Positions 19,517 to 29,511 of a DNA stretch of 49,812 nt are shown here, piece after piece. How positions within the stretch are numbered: the stretch's first letter is position 1; every line of letters starts with the position of its first letter. The DNA comes from an uncultured Gammaproteobacteria bacterium (GTDB taxonomy: Bacteria; Pseudomonadota; Gammaproteobacteria; Ga0077536): contig CALJHG010000070.1 of assembly GCA_938075585.1 (NCBI GenBank), positions 1 through 49,812 on the forward strand, read 5' to 3'. The translations under genes and the position numbers were made by a program. The notes beneath the pieces are model-generated. The model was not told the DNA's origin, made no database searches, and saw only the letters and a list, made by a program, of their open reading frames with translations.

Positions 19517-20767
19517 TCAACTCACTAAAATAGGTATAGTTTTTTCAATTGCATCGAAAATAGAATCAACTTCTTCAAGAGTATTGTAGAAGGCGAAGGA
19601 TACTCGTGCCGTACCTTGAACTCCCAGTCGTTGCATTACGGGCATAGCGCAATGGTGTCCAGTTCTTATTGCAATCCCTTGGTGATCGAGTAAAGTTCCC
19701 AAATCGTGGGGGTGCACTCCTTTTATATTAAAGGAAAGTACCGATACTTTATTAGCCGCAGTGCCTAAGATAGTGAGGTTCGGGATCAATTTTGCTCTTT
19801 CGGTAGCACGACGCAAAAGTTTATTTTCGTGGGCTAAAACTTTTTGAAGATCCAGGCAACCAAAATATTCAAGTGCGGTACCGAGGCCGATACCACCGAC
19901 GATATTTGGGGTTCCAGCCTCAAACTTGTGCGGTAGATCATTGTACACTGTCTTCTCAAAGCTGACGGTTTTTATCATGTCTCCGCCACCTTGCCATGGA
20001 GGCATACTTTCGAGTAGGTCTTCTTTGCCATAAAGTACGCCGATACCGGTTGGTCCAAGTGCTTTATGGCCAGAAAATGCATAAAAATCACAGCCTAATT
20101 CTAATACATCGACTTGATCGTGGATTATTGCTTGTGCTCCATCTAAAAGCACCGCTGCCCCTACTTGGTGAGCTTGTTCAGTGATCTCTCTGACTGGATT
20201 AATTGTTCCTAGAGCGTTTGAAATATGACCTACAGCGACCATTTTGGTTTTTTCGGATAGTAGGTTCTTAAACTCTTCCATCAGAATTTCACCGGCATCA
20301 TTTACAGGAGCTACGACTAATTTTGCTCCAACTTGATCACAAACCATTTGCCAAGGACCAATATTTGAATGATGCTCTAATCCACTTATTAGTATTTCAC
20401 TCTGCGTATCTAATTGCGGACGCGCATAGCTCTGTGCTACTAAGTTGATTGCTTCAGTAGTCCCTCTAGTGAAAATAATCTCCGATACACTTCGCGCGTT
20501 GATAAACTTTCTAATGAGGTTTCTTGATCCTTCAAAAGCTTCGGTCGCTTCTTCACTTAGCGAATGGACGCCGCGGTGTATATTCGCATTCTCATTTCGG
20601 TAGTAATTACTTATTCTCTCGATAACACATTGCGGTTTCTGGGTAGTGGCAGCGTTATCTGCATAAATAAGATGTTTACCATTTACTGCGGTGCTTAGGA
20701 TTGGAAAGTCAGTTCTGATTTCCTCAACATTAAGTCTAGCGTCAAGCGATTCTTTTGCGGCGCTCAT
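19517..20767 (-). CDS. sufS: Cysteine desulfurase SufS
   Basis: YADNAATTQKP, NIHRGVHSLSEEAT, GLEHHSNIGPW, FSGHKALGPTGIGVLYG, IAIRTGHHCAMPVMQRLG (catalytic Cys). Confidence 0.95.
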   Translation of the reverse strand: MSAAKESLDARLNVEEIRTDFPILSTAVNGKHLIYADNAATTQKPQCVIERISNYYRNENANIHRGVHSLSEEATEAFEGSRNLIRKFINARSVSEIIFTRGTTEAINLVAQSYARPQLDTQSEILISGLEHHSNIGPWQMVCDQVGAKLVVAPVNDAGEILMEEFKNLLSEKTKMVAVGHISNALGTINPVREITEQAHQVGAAVLLDGAQAIIHDQVDVLELGCDFYAFSGHKALGPTGIGVLYGKEDLLESMPPWQGGGDMIKTVSFEKTVYNDLPHKFEAGTPNIVGGIGLGTALEYFGCLDLQKVLAHENKLLRRATERAKLIPNLTILGTAANKVSVLSFNIKGVHPHDLGTLLDHQGIAIRTGHHCAMPVMQRLGVQGTARVSFAFYNTLEEVDSIFDAIEKTIPILVS

Positions 20768-20772
20768 ATCGT

Positions 20773-22083
20773 TTATCCTTGTTGAATAAATTCACTCATT
20801 TGGTTATGCCCTAAAAATTTATTTTCTAGCAATTGTCTAAGGGCTGGTAGCGGAATAGATTCTATTACCTTTTCAGCAAACGCGTATATTAGAAGAGCCC
20901 TAGCATCTTTGTAGCTTAAGCCACGCGATCGCAGATAGAATAGGGCGGTTTCATCTAGTTGGCCTACTGTGGCGCCATGGGCACACTTTACATCATCGGC
21001 ATAAATTTCAAGTTCAGGTTTTGTATCTATTTCTGCTAGTTTGGACAGGAGTAAGTTGTTGCTTGCTTGTCGCGCTGAGATTTTCTGGGCGTCAGCGGAT
21101 ACGACAACTTTCCCGTTGAATATTCCTCGACTATTGTCATCAAGGATCCCACGATAGAGTTCGTCACTATGGGTCTCACCAACTAGATGCCGAATAGTAG
21201 TATGGTGATCGATATGTTGATCGTTTATCCCTGTAAAAAGCCCATTTAATCGACAATATGCCGCTCGTCCAGATAGAGAGACGTCGATGTCTACCCTGCT
21301 TAATTTACTTCCCATAACAATTGAGTCGGAGTAAAGACTAGCCCCACTATCGACTTGAGCATCAATTTTCCCAATATGAGTAGTATTCATGGATTCCATT
21401 TGCAACCGGTGGTGAAACAAAGTTGAATTTTGACCAAGTCTGAGATTCGTCACCACATTGGTCAAGCCTGCATCTTTATCATGGCTTCTGTACTCTTCTA
21501 CGACACGAGCGTGCGAATTTTCATTCATCTTGACAATTATTCTCAAAGATTTTAACAGAGGCTCTGATGACTCTCCTATGAGGATTAACTTGATTACTTT
21601 TTCAATTTTTCGATTTTTTTCAACCTCGATAAGTAAGCTATCGCACAGTGTCAGTATATTCAGCGCGCTAAAAGTTTCCGATAGATCGGCTTTGAGTATG
21701 GTTTCTAAATTACACTTTTCGTCTGCCTTTTTGGTTTTAGTAGGGCGTATTTTAATGCCATTTTCCAATAGTTCGTCTGTGCTCAAATTTGGTTGAAAAA
21801 AACCATTAATGAAAACGAGGTGTAGTTTGTCAGCTTCCAGAAAGTCGTCTCTGGAGTAGGGTTTTTTTAGCAAAGCACCAGTGTTGCGCTCGTCTGCTAT
21901 TAGGTAATCATTTTTCCTGAGGTCGTGTAGGCTCGTATACTTCCAAGATTCCTCCTTAGTACTGGGGTAGTCCCGCGAGGAAATTATCTTGAGTGCGTCA
22001 GATCTGAGCCGCTCTAGCCAGTCGCCAGTATCGGAGTTTGGTTCAGGAAGCTTCTGTAAGAGTGCTTGAAGCGAATTAGTCAT
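20773..22083 (-). CDS. sufD: Fe-S cluster scaffold complex protein SufD
   Basis: C-terminal SufBD core ([69 protein letters not shown]). ATG at 22083 (MTNSLQALLQKL) preferred over track start 22113; overlaps sufC stop in ATGA fashion. Confidence 0.92.
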   Translation of the reverse strand: MTNSLQALLQKLPEPNSDTGDWLERLRSDALKIISSRDYPSTKEESWKYTSLHDLRKNDYLIADERNTGALLKKPYSRDDFLEADKLHLVFINGFFQPNLSTDELLENGIKIRPTKTKKADEKCNLETILKADLSETFSALNILTLCDSLLIEVEKNRKIEKVIKLILIGESSEPLLKSLRIIVKMNENSHARVVEEYRSHDKDAGLTNVVTNLRLGQNSTLFHHRLQMESMNTTHIGKIDAQVDSGASLYSDSIVMGSKLSRVDIDVSLSGRAAYCRLNGLFTGINDQHIDHHTTIRHLVGETHSDELYRGILDDNSRGIFNGKVVVSADAQKISARQASNNLLLSKLAEIDTKPELEIYADDVKCAHGATVGQLDETALFYLRSRGLSYKDARALLIYAFAEKVIESIPLPALRQLLENKFLGHNQMSEFIQQG

Positions 22084-22838
22084 GCAGCACTCTCTTGACC
22101 ATCGGTTAACCAATCATATCCTTTGCTTTCTAGAGTACGAGCTAGTTCTTTATCACCGGTCTTGATGATTTTCCCCTTAGCTAATACGTGGACGTAATCT
22201 GGTACGATATAATCTAACAGGCGCTGATAATGAGTAATTACCATAAATGAACGACTTGCATCCCGGAGTTTGTTTACCCCGTCAGAGACAGCTTTTAAAG
22301 CATCTATATCGAGTCCGGAATCAGTTTCATCTAAGACGGCAAGCATTGGTTCAAGAACGCTCAATTGGAAAATTTCGTTGCGCTTTTTTTCCCCTCCAGA
22401 AAACCCTGAATTTACCTGACGATTTAACAAGCTTTCGTCAAGGCCCACTGCCTTAACTTTCGATTTGACTAGTTTTAAGAACTCTACAGACGTCAGTTCT
22501 TTTTCTCCTCGATAATTTCTGATCCCGTTTAAGGCCGCCTTAAGCATGTAAACATTATTTACTCCTGCAATTTCTATCGGATACTGAAATGCCAGAAAGA
22601 CTCCCTCGCCGGCACGCTCTTCAGGCTCTAGATCAACTAAGGACTTTCCGTTGAAAACAATTTCTCCTTGAGAAACGGTATAGCCTTCACGACCCGCTAT
22701 GACATGCGAGAGGGTACTCTTGCCGGATCCGTTAGGGCCCATGATAGCGTGAGTTTCTCCAGGTTTAACCGTTAGATTTATTCCTGACAAAATTTCTTTC
22801 CCATCTACATCAACGTGTAGATCGCTTATTTCAAGCAT
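22080..22838 (-). CDS. sufC: Fe-S cluster assembly ATPase SufC
   Basis: ABC ATPase: AIMGPNGSGKSTLSHVIAG, SGGEKKRNEIFQ, LDETDSGLDIDALK, VITHYQRLLDYI. Confidence 0.97.
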   Translation of the reverse strand: MLEISDLHVDVDGKEILSGINLTVKPGETHAIMGPNGSGKSTLSHVIAGREGYTVSQGEIVFNGKSLVDLEPEERAGEGVFLAFQYPIEIAGVNNVYMLKAALNGIRNYRGEKELTSVEFLKLVKSKVKAVGLDESLLNRQVNSGFSGGEKKRNEIFQLSVLEPMLAVLDETDSGLDIDALKAVSDGVNKLRDASRSFMVITHYQRLLDYIVPDYVHVLAKGKIIKTGDKELARTLESKGYDWLTDGQESAA

Positions 22839-22869
22839 GTTTTTAGCTCCGCTGTGGAATGGTTGTTAT

Positions 22870-24318
22870 TTAGCCGATACTGCCTTCTAAGCTTATGCCA
22901 AGAAGTTTTTGTGCTTCTACGGCAAATTCCATAGGTAATTCTTTGAATACCTCTTTACAGAATCCATTTACTATCATATTGATTGCATCTTCCTGACCTA
23001 TGCCTCTACTTCGCAAGTAGAAGAGTTGGTCATCGCTAATCTTTGACGTGGACGCCTCGTGTTCTATCTGCGCAGAAGGAGTCTTACATTCTATATAGGG
23101 GAAGGTGTGCGCCGCGGACTTATCTCCAAGCAATAGGGAGTCGCACTGAGTATAGTTTCTTGCATTTTCCGCACTACCGCCGACCCGAACTAGTCCGCGA
23201 TAAGCATTTTGGCTACGTCCTGCAGAAATACCTTTAGAGATGATTGTAGAGTTACTTCCTTTCCCTAGATGAATCATCTTGGTCCCAGTGTCGGCCTGTT
23301 GCAAGTTATTAGTTAGGGCGACTGAATAAAATTCTCCAATTGAGTCTTCACCTCGCAGAATACAGCTTGGATATTTCCAAGTAATCGCCGATCCGGTTTC
23401 GACTTGTGTCCAAGATATTTTTGACCTATCGCCTCTGCAATCACCTCTTTTTGTTACGAAATTATAAATCCCTCCTTTCCCTTCCTCGTCTCCCGGATAC
23501 CAATTTTGTACAGTAGAATATTTAATTTCGGCATCTTTCAAGACCACTAGTTCAACGACTGCTGCATGCAGCTGATTTTCATCGCGCATAGGGGCAGTGC
23601 AGCCTTCTAAATAGCTAACGTAACTCCCTTCATCAGCCACAATGAGGGTACGTTCAAATTGTCCAGTGTTCATTGCATTCATGCGGAAGTAGGTTGATAA
23701 CTCCATGGGACAGCGTGTGTTTTTTGGTATGTAAACAAATGAACCGTCTGAGAATACAGCTGAATTGAGCGCAGAGTAAAAATTGTCTCTGGCGGGCACA
23801 ACTGTACCAAGATATTTTTTTACTAATTCAGGGTAGTCTTTTACTGCCTCTGAAAAAGAACAGAAAATCACTCCAACTTCTGCGAGTTTTTCACGAAAAG
23901 TAGTGTGGACTGAAACACTGTCAAATACTATATCTACCGCCACTCCCGCTAAAACTTTTTGTTCTTCAAGTGGAATACCCAGTTTCTCGTAAGTCTCAAG
24001 GAGTTTGGGATCAACTTCATCAAGACTTTTAGGACGATCCTCATCACTTTTCGGAGCTGCATAATAAGATATATCTTGAAAGTCGATAGGTGGATACTCT
24101 ACATGTGCCCATTTGGGTTCGGTCATCTCTTGGAACTGTTTATAAGCTTTAAGCCTCCATTGGAGCAGCCACTCGGGTTCTTCTTTCTTTTTGGAGATAA
24201 ATCTAATAGTTTCTTCATTTAATCCTGGCGGCGCGAATTCTTGTTCTATATCAGTATAGAATCCAGCCTCGTAGGTTTGATTTACTAAACTATCAATTTC
24301 TTCTGCGTTAGTAGACAT
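22870..24318 (-). CDS. sufB: Fe-S cluster scaffold complex protein SufB
   Basis: [87 protein letters not shown]. Confidence 0.97.
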   Translation of the reverse strand: MSTNAEEIDSLVNQTYEAGFYTDIEQEFAPPGLNEETIRFISKKKEEPEWLLQWRLKAYKQFQEMTEPKWAHVEYPPIDFQDISYYAAPKSDEDRPKSLDEVDPKLLETYEKLGIPLEEQKVLAGVAVDIVFDSVSVHTTFREKLAEVGVIFCSFSEAVKDYPELVKKYLGTVVPARDNFYSALNSAVFSDGSFVYIPKNTRCPMELSTYFRMNAMNTGQFERTLIVADEGSYVSYLEGCTAPMRDENQLHAAVVELVVLKDAEIKYSTVQNWYPGDEEGKGGIYNFVTKRGDCRGDRSKISWTQVETGSAITWKYPSCILRGEDSIGEFYSVALTNNLQQADTGTKMIHLGKGSNSTIISKGISAGRSQNAYRGLVRVGGSAENARNYTQCDSLLLGDKSAAHTFPYIECKTPSAQIEHEASTSKISDDQLFYLRSRGIGQEDAINMIVNGFCKEVFKELPMEFAVEAQKLLGISLEGSIG

Positions 24319-24346
24319 TTAACATCCTTAAATTTAGCTTTAACTT

Positions 24347-24670
24347 TTAAATGCTAAAACTTTCGCCGCAACCACAAGTTGCGGAAACATTTGGGTTATT
24401 GAATCGAAAACCTTCGTTAAGACCTTCCTTAGTGAAGTCAATCTCAGTGCCTTTCAGATACTTAAAGCTTTCACTGTCTACTAATAAACTGATCCCCCGT
24501 GACTCAAAAATTTCATCGTGTTCATTTTCTTCTTCGGCTATTTCGACGGTATACATGTAGCCGGAGCAACCGGTAGTCTTTACCCCTAGCCTCAGACATG
24601 TTGAACCGGCTTCGGACGCCAGAAACTGACGTATGTGTAATGCTGCACGTTCGGTTAGTGTAATTTCCAT
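24347..24670 (-). CDS. A-type Fe-S carrier protein (IscA/SufA/ErpA family)
   Basis: Cys residues in TTGCSGYMYTVE and SATCGCGESFSI match the A-type carrier triad. Subfamily not resolved. Confidence 0.9.
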   Translation of the reverse strand: MEITLTERAALHIRQFLASEAGSTCLRLGVKTTGCSGYMYTVEIAEEENEHDEIFESRGISLLVDSESFKYLKGTEIDFTKEGLNEGFRFNNPNVSATCGCGESFSI

Positions 24671-24684
24671 ATCTTTAAGCCTTA

Positions 24685-25173
24685 TCAGAATACTGAAGTT
24701 TTAATCGCTGAATTAACCTGCATATGTATCGGTGTCAGGCTAGTTAAGGGGGCTTTTGCACCCGAATTTTTACTTTCTTTATCCATTAGTTCCTTTAAAC
24801 TTACGCCACTCAGGAAGTTTTGGATTTGCAAACTTAGCTCTTGCCATAGATCATGTGTTAGACAAGGATTTTCACCTCGACAGTTTTTTTGACCTCCGCA
24901 TTGGGTGGCATCCACAGGCTCATTAACCGCCGAAATAACGTCCCCCACAGATATTAATGCAGCAGACCGACCTAGTTTGTAGCCCCCTCCAGGTCCCCGC
25001 GTCCCATCTACTAGCCCTTTTTTTCTCAACTTCGAAAATAATTGTTCCAGGTAAGACTGCGAGATCCCCTGTCTATCAGCAATTTCTGAGAGTGTTACAG
25101 GTCTTTTCTTAATATTGAGCGCCAAGTCGAGCATTGCGGTAACAGCATATCTGCCACGCGTTGTAAGTCTCAT
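24685..25173 (-). CDS. iscR: Rrf2-family Fe-S regulator IscR
   Basis: [49 protein letters not shown], three-Cys motif [19 protein letters not shown]. Confidence 0.95.
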   Translation of the reverse strand: MRLTTRGRYAVTAMLDLALNIKKRPVTLSEIADRQGISQSYLEQLFSKLRKKGLVDGTRGPGGGYKLGRSAALISVGDVISAVNEPVDATQCGGQKNCRGENPCLTHDLWQELSLQIQNFLSGVSLKELMDKESKNSGAKAPLTSLTPIHMQVNSAIKTSVF

Positions 25174-25218
25174 ACTAACCTCTATTTATTTACTAATATT
25201 CTTAGTCGGTATTTTCCT

Positions 25219-25243
25219 ATAACCAAGTAATTTAGTCAAGAAT
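25219..25243 (-). promoter_or_regulatory. Candidate type-1 IscR binding site overlapping a TTGACT -35-like element upstream of iscR
   Basis: Minus strand ATTCTTGACTAAATTACTTGGTTAT compared with the type-1 consensus ATASYYGACTRWWWYAGTCRRSTAT as I recall it: about 21/25 positions fit. Confidence 0.65.
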
Positions 25244-25320
25244 AGAGGTCTTAATTTACGGTAAAGATCTGGCGATTGTGTTTGGTAGTTAAGTAATCCG
25301 CTAAAAGTGTTGTGAAATCG

Positions 25321-25992
25321 CTACTTATCGATATTTTGTTTCTTCAAGAAAGTCGTTTCCTTTTCCAACTCTTGAATCCTATCAGTTAATTGTTCCAGTG
25401 ATTCGGAAATCGGATCTTCGGAATCAGAAACTACCCCGTACGCTTCAAATTTATCCCCCGATTTTCTGGAACCTAATTCTTTTTCTCCGCGGATTCTTCC
25501 CGGGACCCCTACAATAGTCTGACTTTCCCCAACGTTGCTTATTACAACTGCATTGGAGCCTATTCTAGCATTTGCTTCGATTGTCACAGGACCTAAGACC
25601 TTTGCCCCCGCACCAATAATAATATTATTTTTTAGGGTAGGGTGCCTTTTACCTTTTTGCCAACTCGTCCCCCCCAAGGTTACACCGTGGTAAAGTGTGC
25701 AGTCATCCCCTATCTCGGCAGTCTCGCCGATAACTACTCCCATACCATGGTCTATAAAGAATCTTCGCCCAATTTTTGCTCCTGGGTGTATTTCTACCCC
25801 ACTAATTATTCTGCCCAAATGAGAGATCACTCTGGCTACCCATTTCAAGCCGAGAGCCCAGAACAAATGACTGATCCTATAAAAAATTAGTGCATGCACT
25901 CCAGGGTAGCAAGTTAGCACCTCCAACAAGTGCCTAGCGGCCGGATCGCGTTCGAACACACATCGGATATCTTCGCTTAGGTGTTTAATCAT
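25321..25992 (-). CDS. cysE: Serine O-acetyltransferase
   Basis: Left-handed hexapeptide repeat enzyme: [79 protein letters not shown]-terminus. Confidence 0.95.
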   Translation of the reverse strand: MIKHLSEDIRCVFERDPAARHLLEVLTCYPGVHALIFYRISHLFWALGLKWVARVISHLGRIISGVEIHPGAKIGRRFFIDHGMGVVIGETAEIGDDCTLYHGVTLGGTSWQKGKRHPTLKNNIIIGAGAKVLGPVTIEANARIGSNAVVISNVGESQTIVGVPGRIRGEKELGSRKSGDKFEAYGVVSDSEDPISESLEQLTDRIQELEKETTFLKKQNIDK

Positions 25993-26220
25993 AATTAAAT
26001 GATTCCATATTTAATATGTATTGTGATCTTACCTTATTTCCCTAGTACAGGTTAGATAAGACTTCTTTTTGATGGCTTGAGGCAAAATGTTTAATTTCTA
26101 ACGAGAGCGTACTCTAAAAGTTTAATGCATTAACTCATAAAATGCTTACAAACTATTTTTGCTTTTCTTTTATTCTTTTGATGCTGTGAGCAGAGCAACT
26201 GTTGAAACCGATTATAATTG

Positions 26221-26244
26221 ACTCGTAAGATGATACTTGCGGGT
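26221..26244. other. Imperfect 9-bp stem ACTCGTAAG-ATGATA-CTTGCGGGT just downstream of a TATAAT, upstream of the NTF2-like gene
   Basis: Read directly; as RNA, seven Watson-Crick and two G-U pairs. Preceded by TATAAT at 26213-26218. Confidence 0.4.
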
Positions 26245-26280
26245 TAACGGATAATGTAATTTAAGCTAGCGGAGGATTTG

Positions 26281-26631
26281 ATGAGAACGGGAAATGAGAT
26301 CTTCGAACATCATTTGGAAGTCTTTGGAGCGGGCGATATAGACGGTATTTTGAAAGATTACGATGATGCCTCGATTATGGTTTATGGCAATAAAACTTGG
26401 ATTGGCCTCGCAGGCGCTAGAGATTTTTTTACTATGTGGCTAGATGATTTAATCCCATCTGGTAGTGATTTTTGCGTAATCGATCAGGTTGCCTTAGAAA
26501 ATATGGTTTATATTACTTGGACTGCTGATTCTAGGAATTACGTTTTTGATTACGCTACAAATACTTTTATTTTTAGGAACGATAAGATTTGGAGACAAAC
26601 CGTCGCCACCCACCACAGGGTGAAGATCTAG
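26281..26631 (+). CDS. NTF2-like/SnoaL-fold small protein
   Basis: EIFEHHLEVFGAGDIDGILKDYDDASIMVYGNKTWIGLAGARDFF pattern of NTF2-like proteins; ATG at 26281 preceded by GGAGG; track start 26278 is a TTG. Confidence 0.7.
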   Translation: MRTGNEIFEHHLEVFGAGDIDGILKDYDDASIMVYGNKTWIGLAGARDFFTMWLDDLIPSGSDFCVIDQVALENMVYITWTADSRNYVFDYATNTFIFRNDKIWRQTVATHHRVKI

Positions 26632-26656
26632 AATACTTGCGATTGTTTCAGCTTGG

Positions 26657-29404
26657 CTAAAGCGCCTTTATCTGTGTCTTCAATTTTGTTACAGCAGCTG
26701 TAGCCTTTTCTAGGCGGAGGTTCACCTGTTCGACGACTTTTTTTGGGGCTTTATCAACGAAATTCTTGTTTTTCAACTTGCTAGCTGTCGCGTCGGCCTC
26801 GGCGATGGCCTTCGCCAGTTCTTTGGAAAGGCGCTCTCTCTCAGCAGCCTTGTCTATAAGGCCCTCAAAAGGAATACATATGGTCATATTTTCTGCAAGG
26901 GAAGTAGCAACTTCGCTGCTCGGGTAGGTATCAAAGCTAGGTTTATTGACCCGCGCTAACTGCATAATAATTTTAGCATGCGTGGAGATTAGTTTTTTGT
27001 CTTTTTCTGTTGCGTCTTTGATAAAGATAGGTAGAGTTTTTCTGGGTTCAATATCGTATTTGGCGCGTATGCGTCGTATTCCAAGAATTATTTCCTTAAG
27101 TACCTCGAAGTTGTTTCCCTTAAGTTTGGCTGGTTGGGTGTCGGCCTCGACAGGGTAAGTTTGTAACATTAACGAACCTTCGTTAGGGTTATTGGGGATT
27201 TTTTGCCATATTTCTTCTGAGATGAACGGCATGAACGGATGTAGGGCTCGTAAGAAATTGTCGAGTAAGGAAATTAATGTGTCGCAGACACCATCTTTTT
27301 CAGTTTGGGAAGCGTCAGTCGAATAGAGAGTTACTTTGGCAATTTCAATGTACCAATCGCAGTAGTCATCCCAGACAAACTCATAGAGAGCTTGCGCTGC
27401 TCGATCGAAACGATAGTCCTTAAAGCCTTTCCTTACTTTGACGATGGCATCATTGAAGCGCATGGAGATCCATTCCTCTGGTAGACCTTTCACAAGCTCA
27501 TGACCAGAGGTCTTAGATTGATTCGATTCTATTGCTGCGAAAACAAATCGGGCGGCGTTCCAAATTTTATTACAAAAATTCATGTAACCATTTATTCGCC
27601 CTAAGTCGAATCGAATATCCCTACCTTGCGTGGCCATAATAGCAAACGTAAAACGTAAGGCGTCAGTTCCATAGCTCGGAATGCCTTTAGGAAATTCTTT
27701 CCTTGTTTCCCGTTCTATCCTGTCGGCGTCCTCTGGACGCAAAAGCCCTGTTCTCCTTTTTTGAACCAGCGATTCAATATCTATACCATCTATTAGATCA
27801 ATAGGGTCGATTATATTTCCTTTAGATTTGGACATTTTATTGCCCCTGCCATCGCGGACTAGTCCATGTATGTAGACTTCTTCAAATGGTACTTCGCCCG
27901 TGAATTTGATACCCATCATGATCATCCGAGCAACCCAGAAAAAAATTATATCGAACCCGGTGACTAGCGCATTTGTGGGATAGAATGCTTGAAGCTCCCT
28001 AGTTTTTTTAGGCCACCCCAGCGTAGAGAATGGCCAAAGCGCGGACGAAAACCAAGTATCTAGCACGTCGGGGTCTTGAAAAAGCTTGGTATCGGATGAG
28101 ATTCCGGCGCTTTTGCGAGCATCGGCTTCGCTATAACCTACGAAGACATTCCCTTCATCGTCATACCACGCAGGTATTCGATGTCCCCACCATAACTGTC
28201 TCGAGATGCACCAGTCCTCGATGTTATTCATCCACTCAAAATAGGTTTTTGACCAGTTTTCTGGGATAAATTTAACACTCCCATCTTTAACAGCCTCGAT
28301 TGCTGGTGCGGCTAGTTCTTCGGCCTTAACAAACCATTGATCTGTAAGATATGGTTCTATGATACTTTGAGTTCGATCTCCTCTGGGAACCATAAGTGTA
28401 TGATTTTCAATTTTTTCCATCAAATTGAGGCTGCTTAGCTCTTGAATTACAGCATCTCGGGCCTCAAATCTGTCTAACTCTTGGAAACGTTTAGGCACAT
28501 TTTTATTAAGTGAGGCTTTTTCGGAAAAAATATTAATTACTTTTAGATTATGACGCTGGCCAACTTGGTAGTCATTAAAATCATGCGCAGGAGTTATTTT
28601 TACGCAACCAGATCCAAACATTGGGTCGACGTAATCATCAGCAATGATTGGTATTAGTCTGTCTGAAAGGGGCAGGGATATTTTCTCACCAACCAAGTGC
28701 TTATATCTATCATCTTTAGGGTGTACCGCTACCGCAGAATCTCCCAGCATAGTTTCTGGCCTCGTAGTAGCAACAACCAGATGACCTTGACCATTTTCAA
28801 GAGGATACCGTAAATGCCATAAGTGGCCATTTTCTTGCTCGGAGATTACCTCTAGATCTGAAATCGCAGTTTTTAGGACAGGATCCCAATTTACTAGTCT
28901 TTTACCTCTGTAGATTAAGCCTTCTCGGAATAGTCGAACAAAAACTTCCCTAACACTGGCTGAAAGTTGATCGTCTAAAGTGAATCTCTCGCGACTCCAA
29001 TCCATTGAAGAGCCCATACGCCTTAGTTGCTGCGAAATCGTGCCACCAGATTGCTCTTTCCAGTCCCAAGCCTCCTGCATGAAGGCATCGCGCCCTATTT
29101 CATGCCGAGATTTACCCGATAACTCTAATTGTCGTTCAACGACTATCTGGGTGGCAATGCCAGCATGATCGCAGCCACATTGCCACAGCACACTGAGGTC
29201 ATTCATTCGATTAAAACGAACCAGACTGTCCATTAATGTATCCTGAAATGCGTGCCCCATATGCAGACTACCAGTTACATTCGGCGGCGGTAGCATAATA
29301 CAATAGGAGTTTTTCTTTAGGCTACTTGGTTTAAAGTAGCCCGAATCTTCCCAAGACTTATAAAGTCGTTGCTCGATTTCTTTGGGGTTGTAGCTTTTCT
29401 CCAT
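26657..29404 (-). CDS. valS: Valine--tRNA ligase
   Basis: PPPNVTGSLHMGHAFQ, TTRPETMLGDSAVAVHP, CISRQLWWGHRIPAWY, KMSKSKGNIIDPIDLIDGI; C-terminal coiled coil. Confidence 0.98.
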   Translation of the reverse strand: MEKSYNPKEIEQRLYKSWEDSGYFKPSSLKKNSYCIMLPPPNVTGSLHMGHAFQDTLMDSLVRFNRMNDLSVLWQCGCDHAGIATQIVVERQLELSGKSRHEIGRDAFMQEAWDWKEQSGGTISQQLRRMGSSMDWSRERFTLDDQLSASVREVFVRLFREGLIYRGKRLVNWDPVLKTAISDLEVISEQENGHLWHLRYPLENGQGHLVVATTRPETMLGDSAVAVHPKDDRYKHLVGEKISLPLSDRLIPIIADDYVDPMFGSGCVKITPAHDFNDYQVGQRHNLKVINIFSEKASLNKNVPKRFQELDRFEARDAVIQELSSLNLMEKIENHTLMVPRGDRTQSIIEPYLTDQWFVKAEELAAPAIEAVKDGSVKFIPENWSKTYFEWMNNIEDWCISRQLWWGHRIPAWYDDEGNVFVGYSEADARKSAGISSDTKLFQDPDVLDTWFSSALWPFSTLGWPKKTRELQAFYPTNALVTGFDIIFFWVARMIMMGIKFTGEVPFEEVYIHGLVRDGRGNKMSKSKGNIIDPIDLIDGIDIESLVQKRRTGLLRPEDADRIERETRKEFPKGIPSYGTDALRFTFAIMATQGRDIRFDLGRINGYMNFCNKIWNAARFVFAAIESNQSKTSGHELVKGLPEEWISMRFNDAIVKVRKGFKDYRFDRAAQALYEFVWDDYCDWYIEIAKVTLYSTDASQTEKDGVCDTLISLLDNFLRALHPFMPFISEEIWQKIPNNPNEGSLMLQTYPVEADTQPAKLKGNNFEVLKEIILGIRRIRAKYDIEPRKTLPIFIKDATEKDKKLISTHAKIIMQLARVNKPSFDTYPSSEVATSLAENMTICIPFEGLIDKAAERERLSKELAKAIAEADATASKLKNKNFVDKAPKKVVEQVNLRLEKATAAVTKLKTQIKAL

Positions 29405-29511
29405 GTGTTTTCTGGTGCTTTCTAAAGTGTTTTATTAATAGTTTATTATCATTTGAGCTTACGAAAAACGTGATTGACGCGCTAATACTTAGGACTGACA
29501 CTTAGATTATA

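Noticed and set aside
21458-21796. 112-aa ORF opposite sufD
   Set aside because: Antisense shadow ORF; no family recognised.
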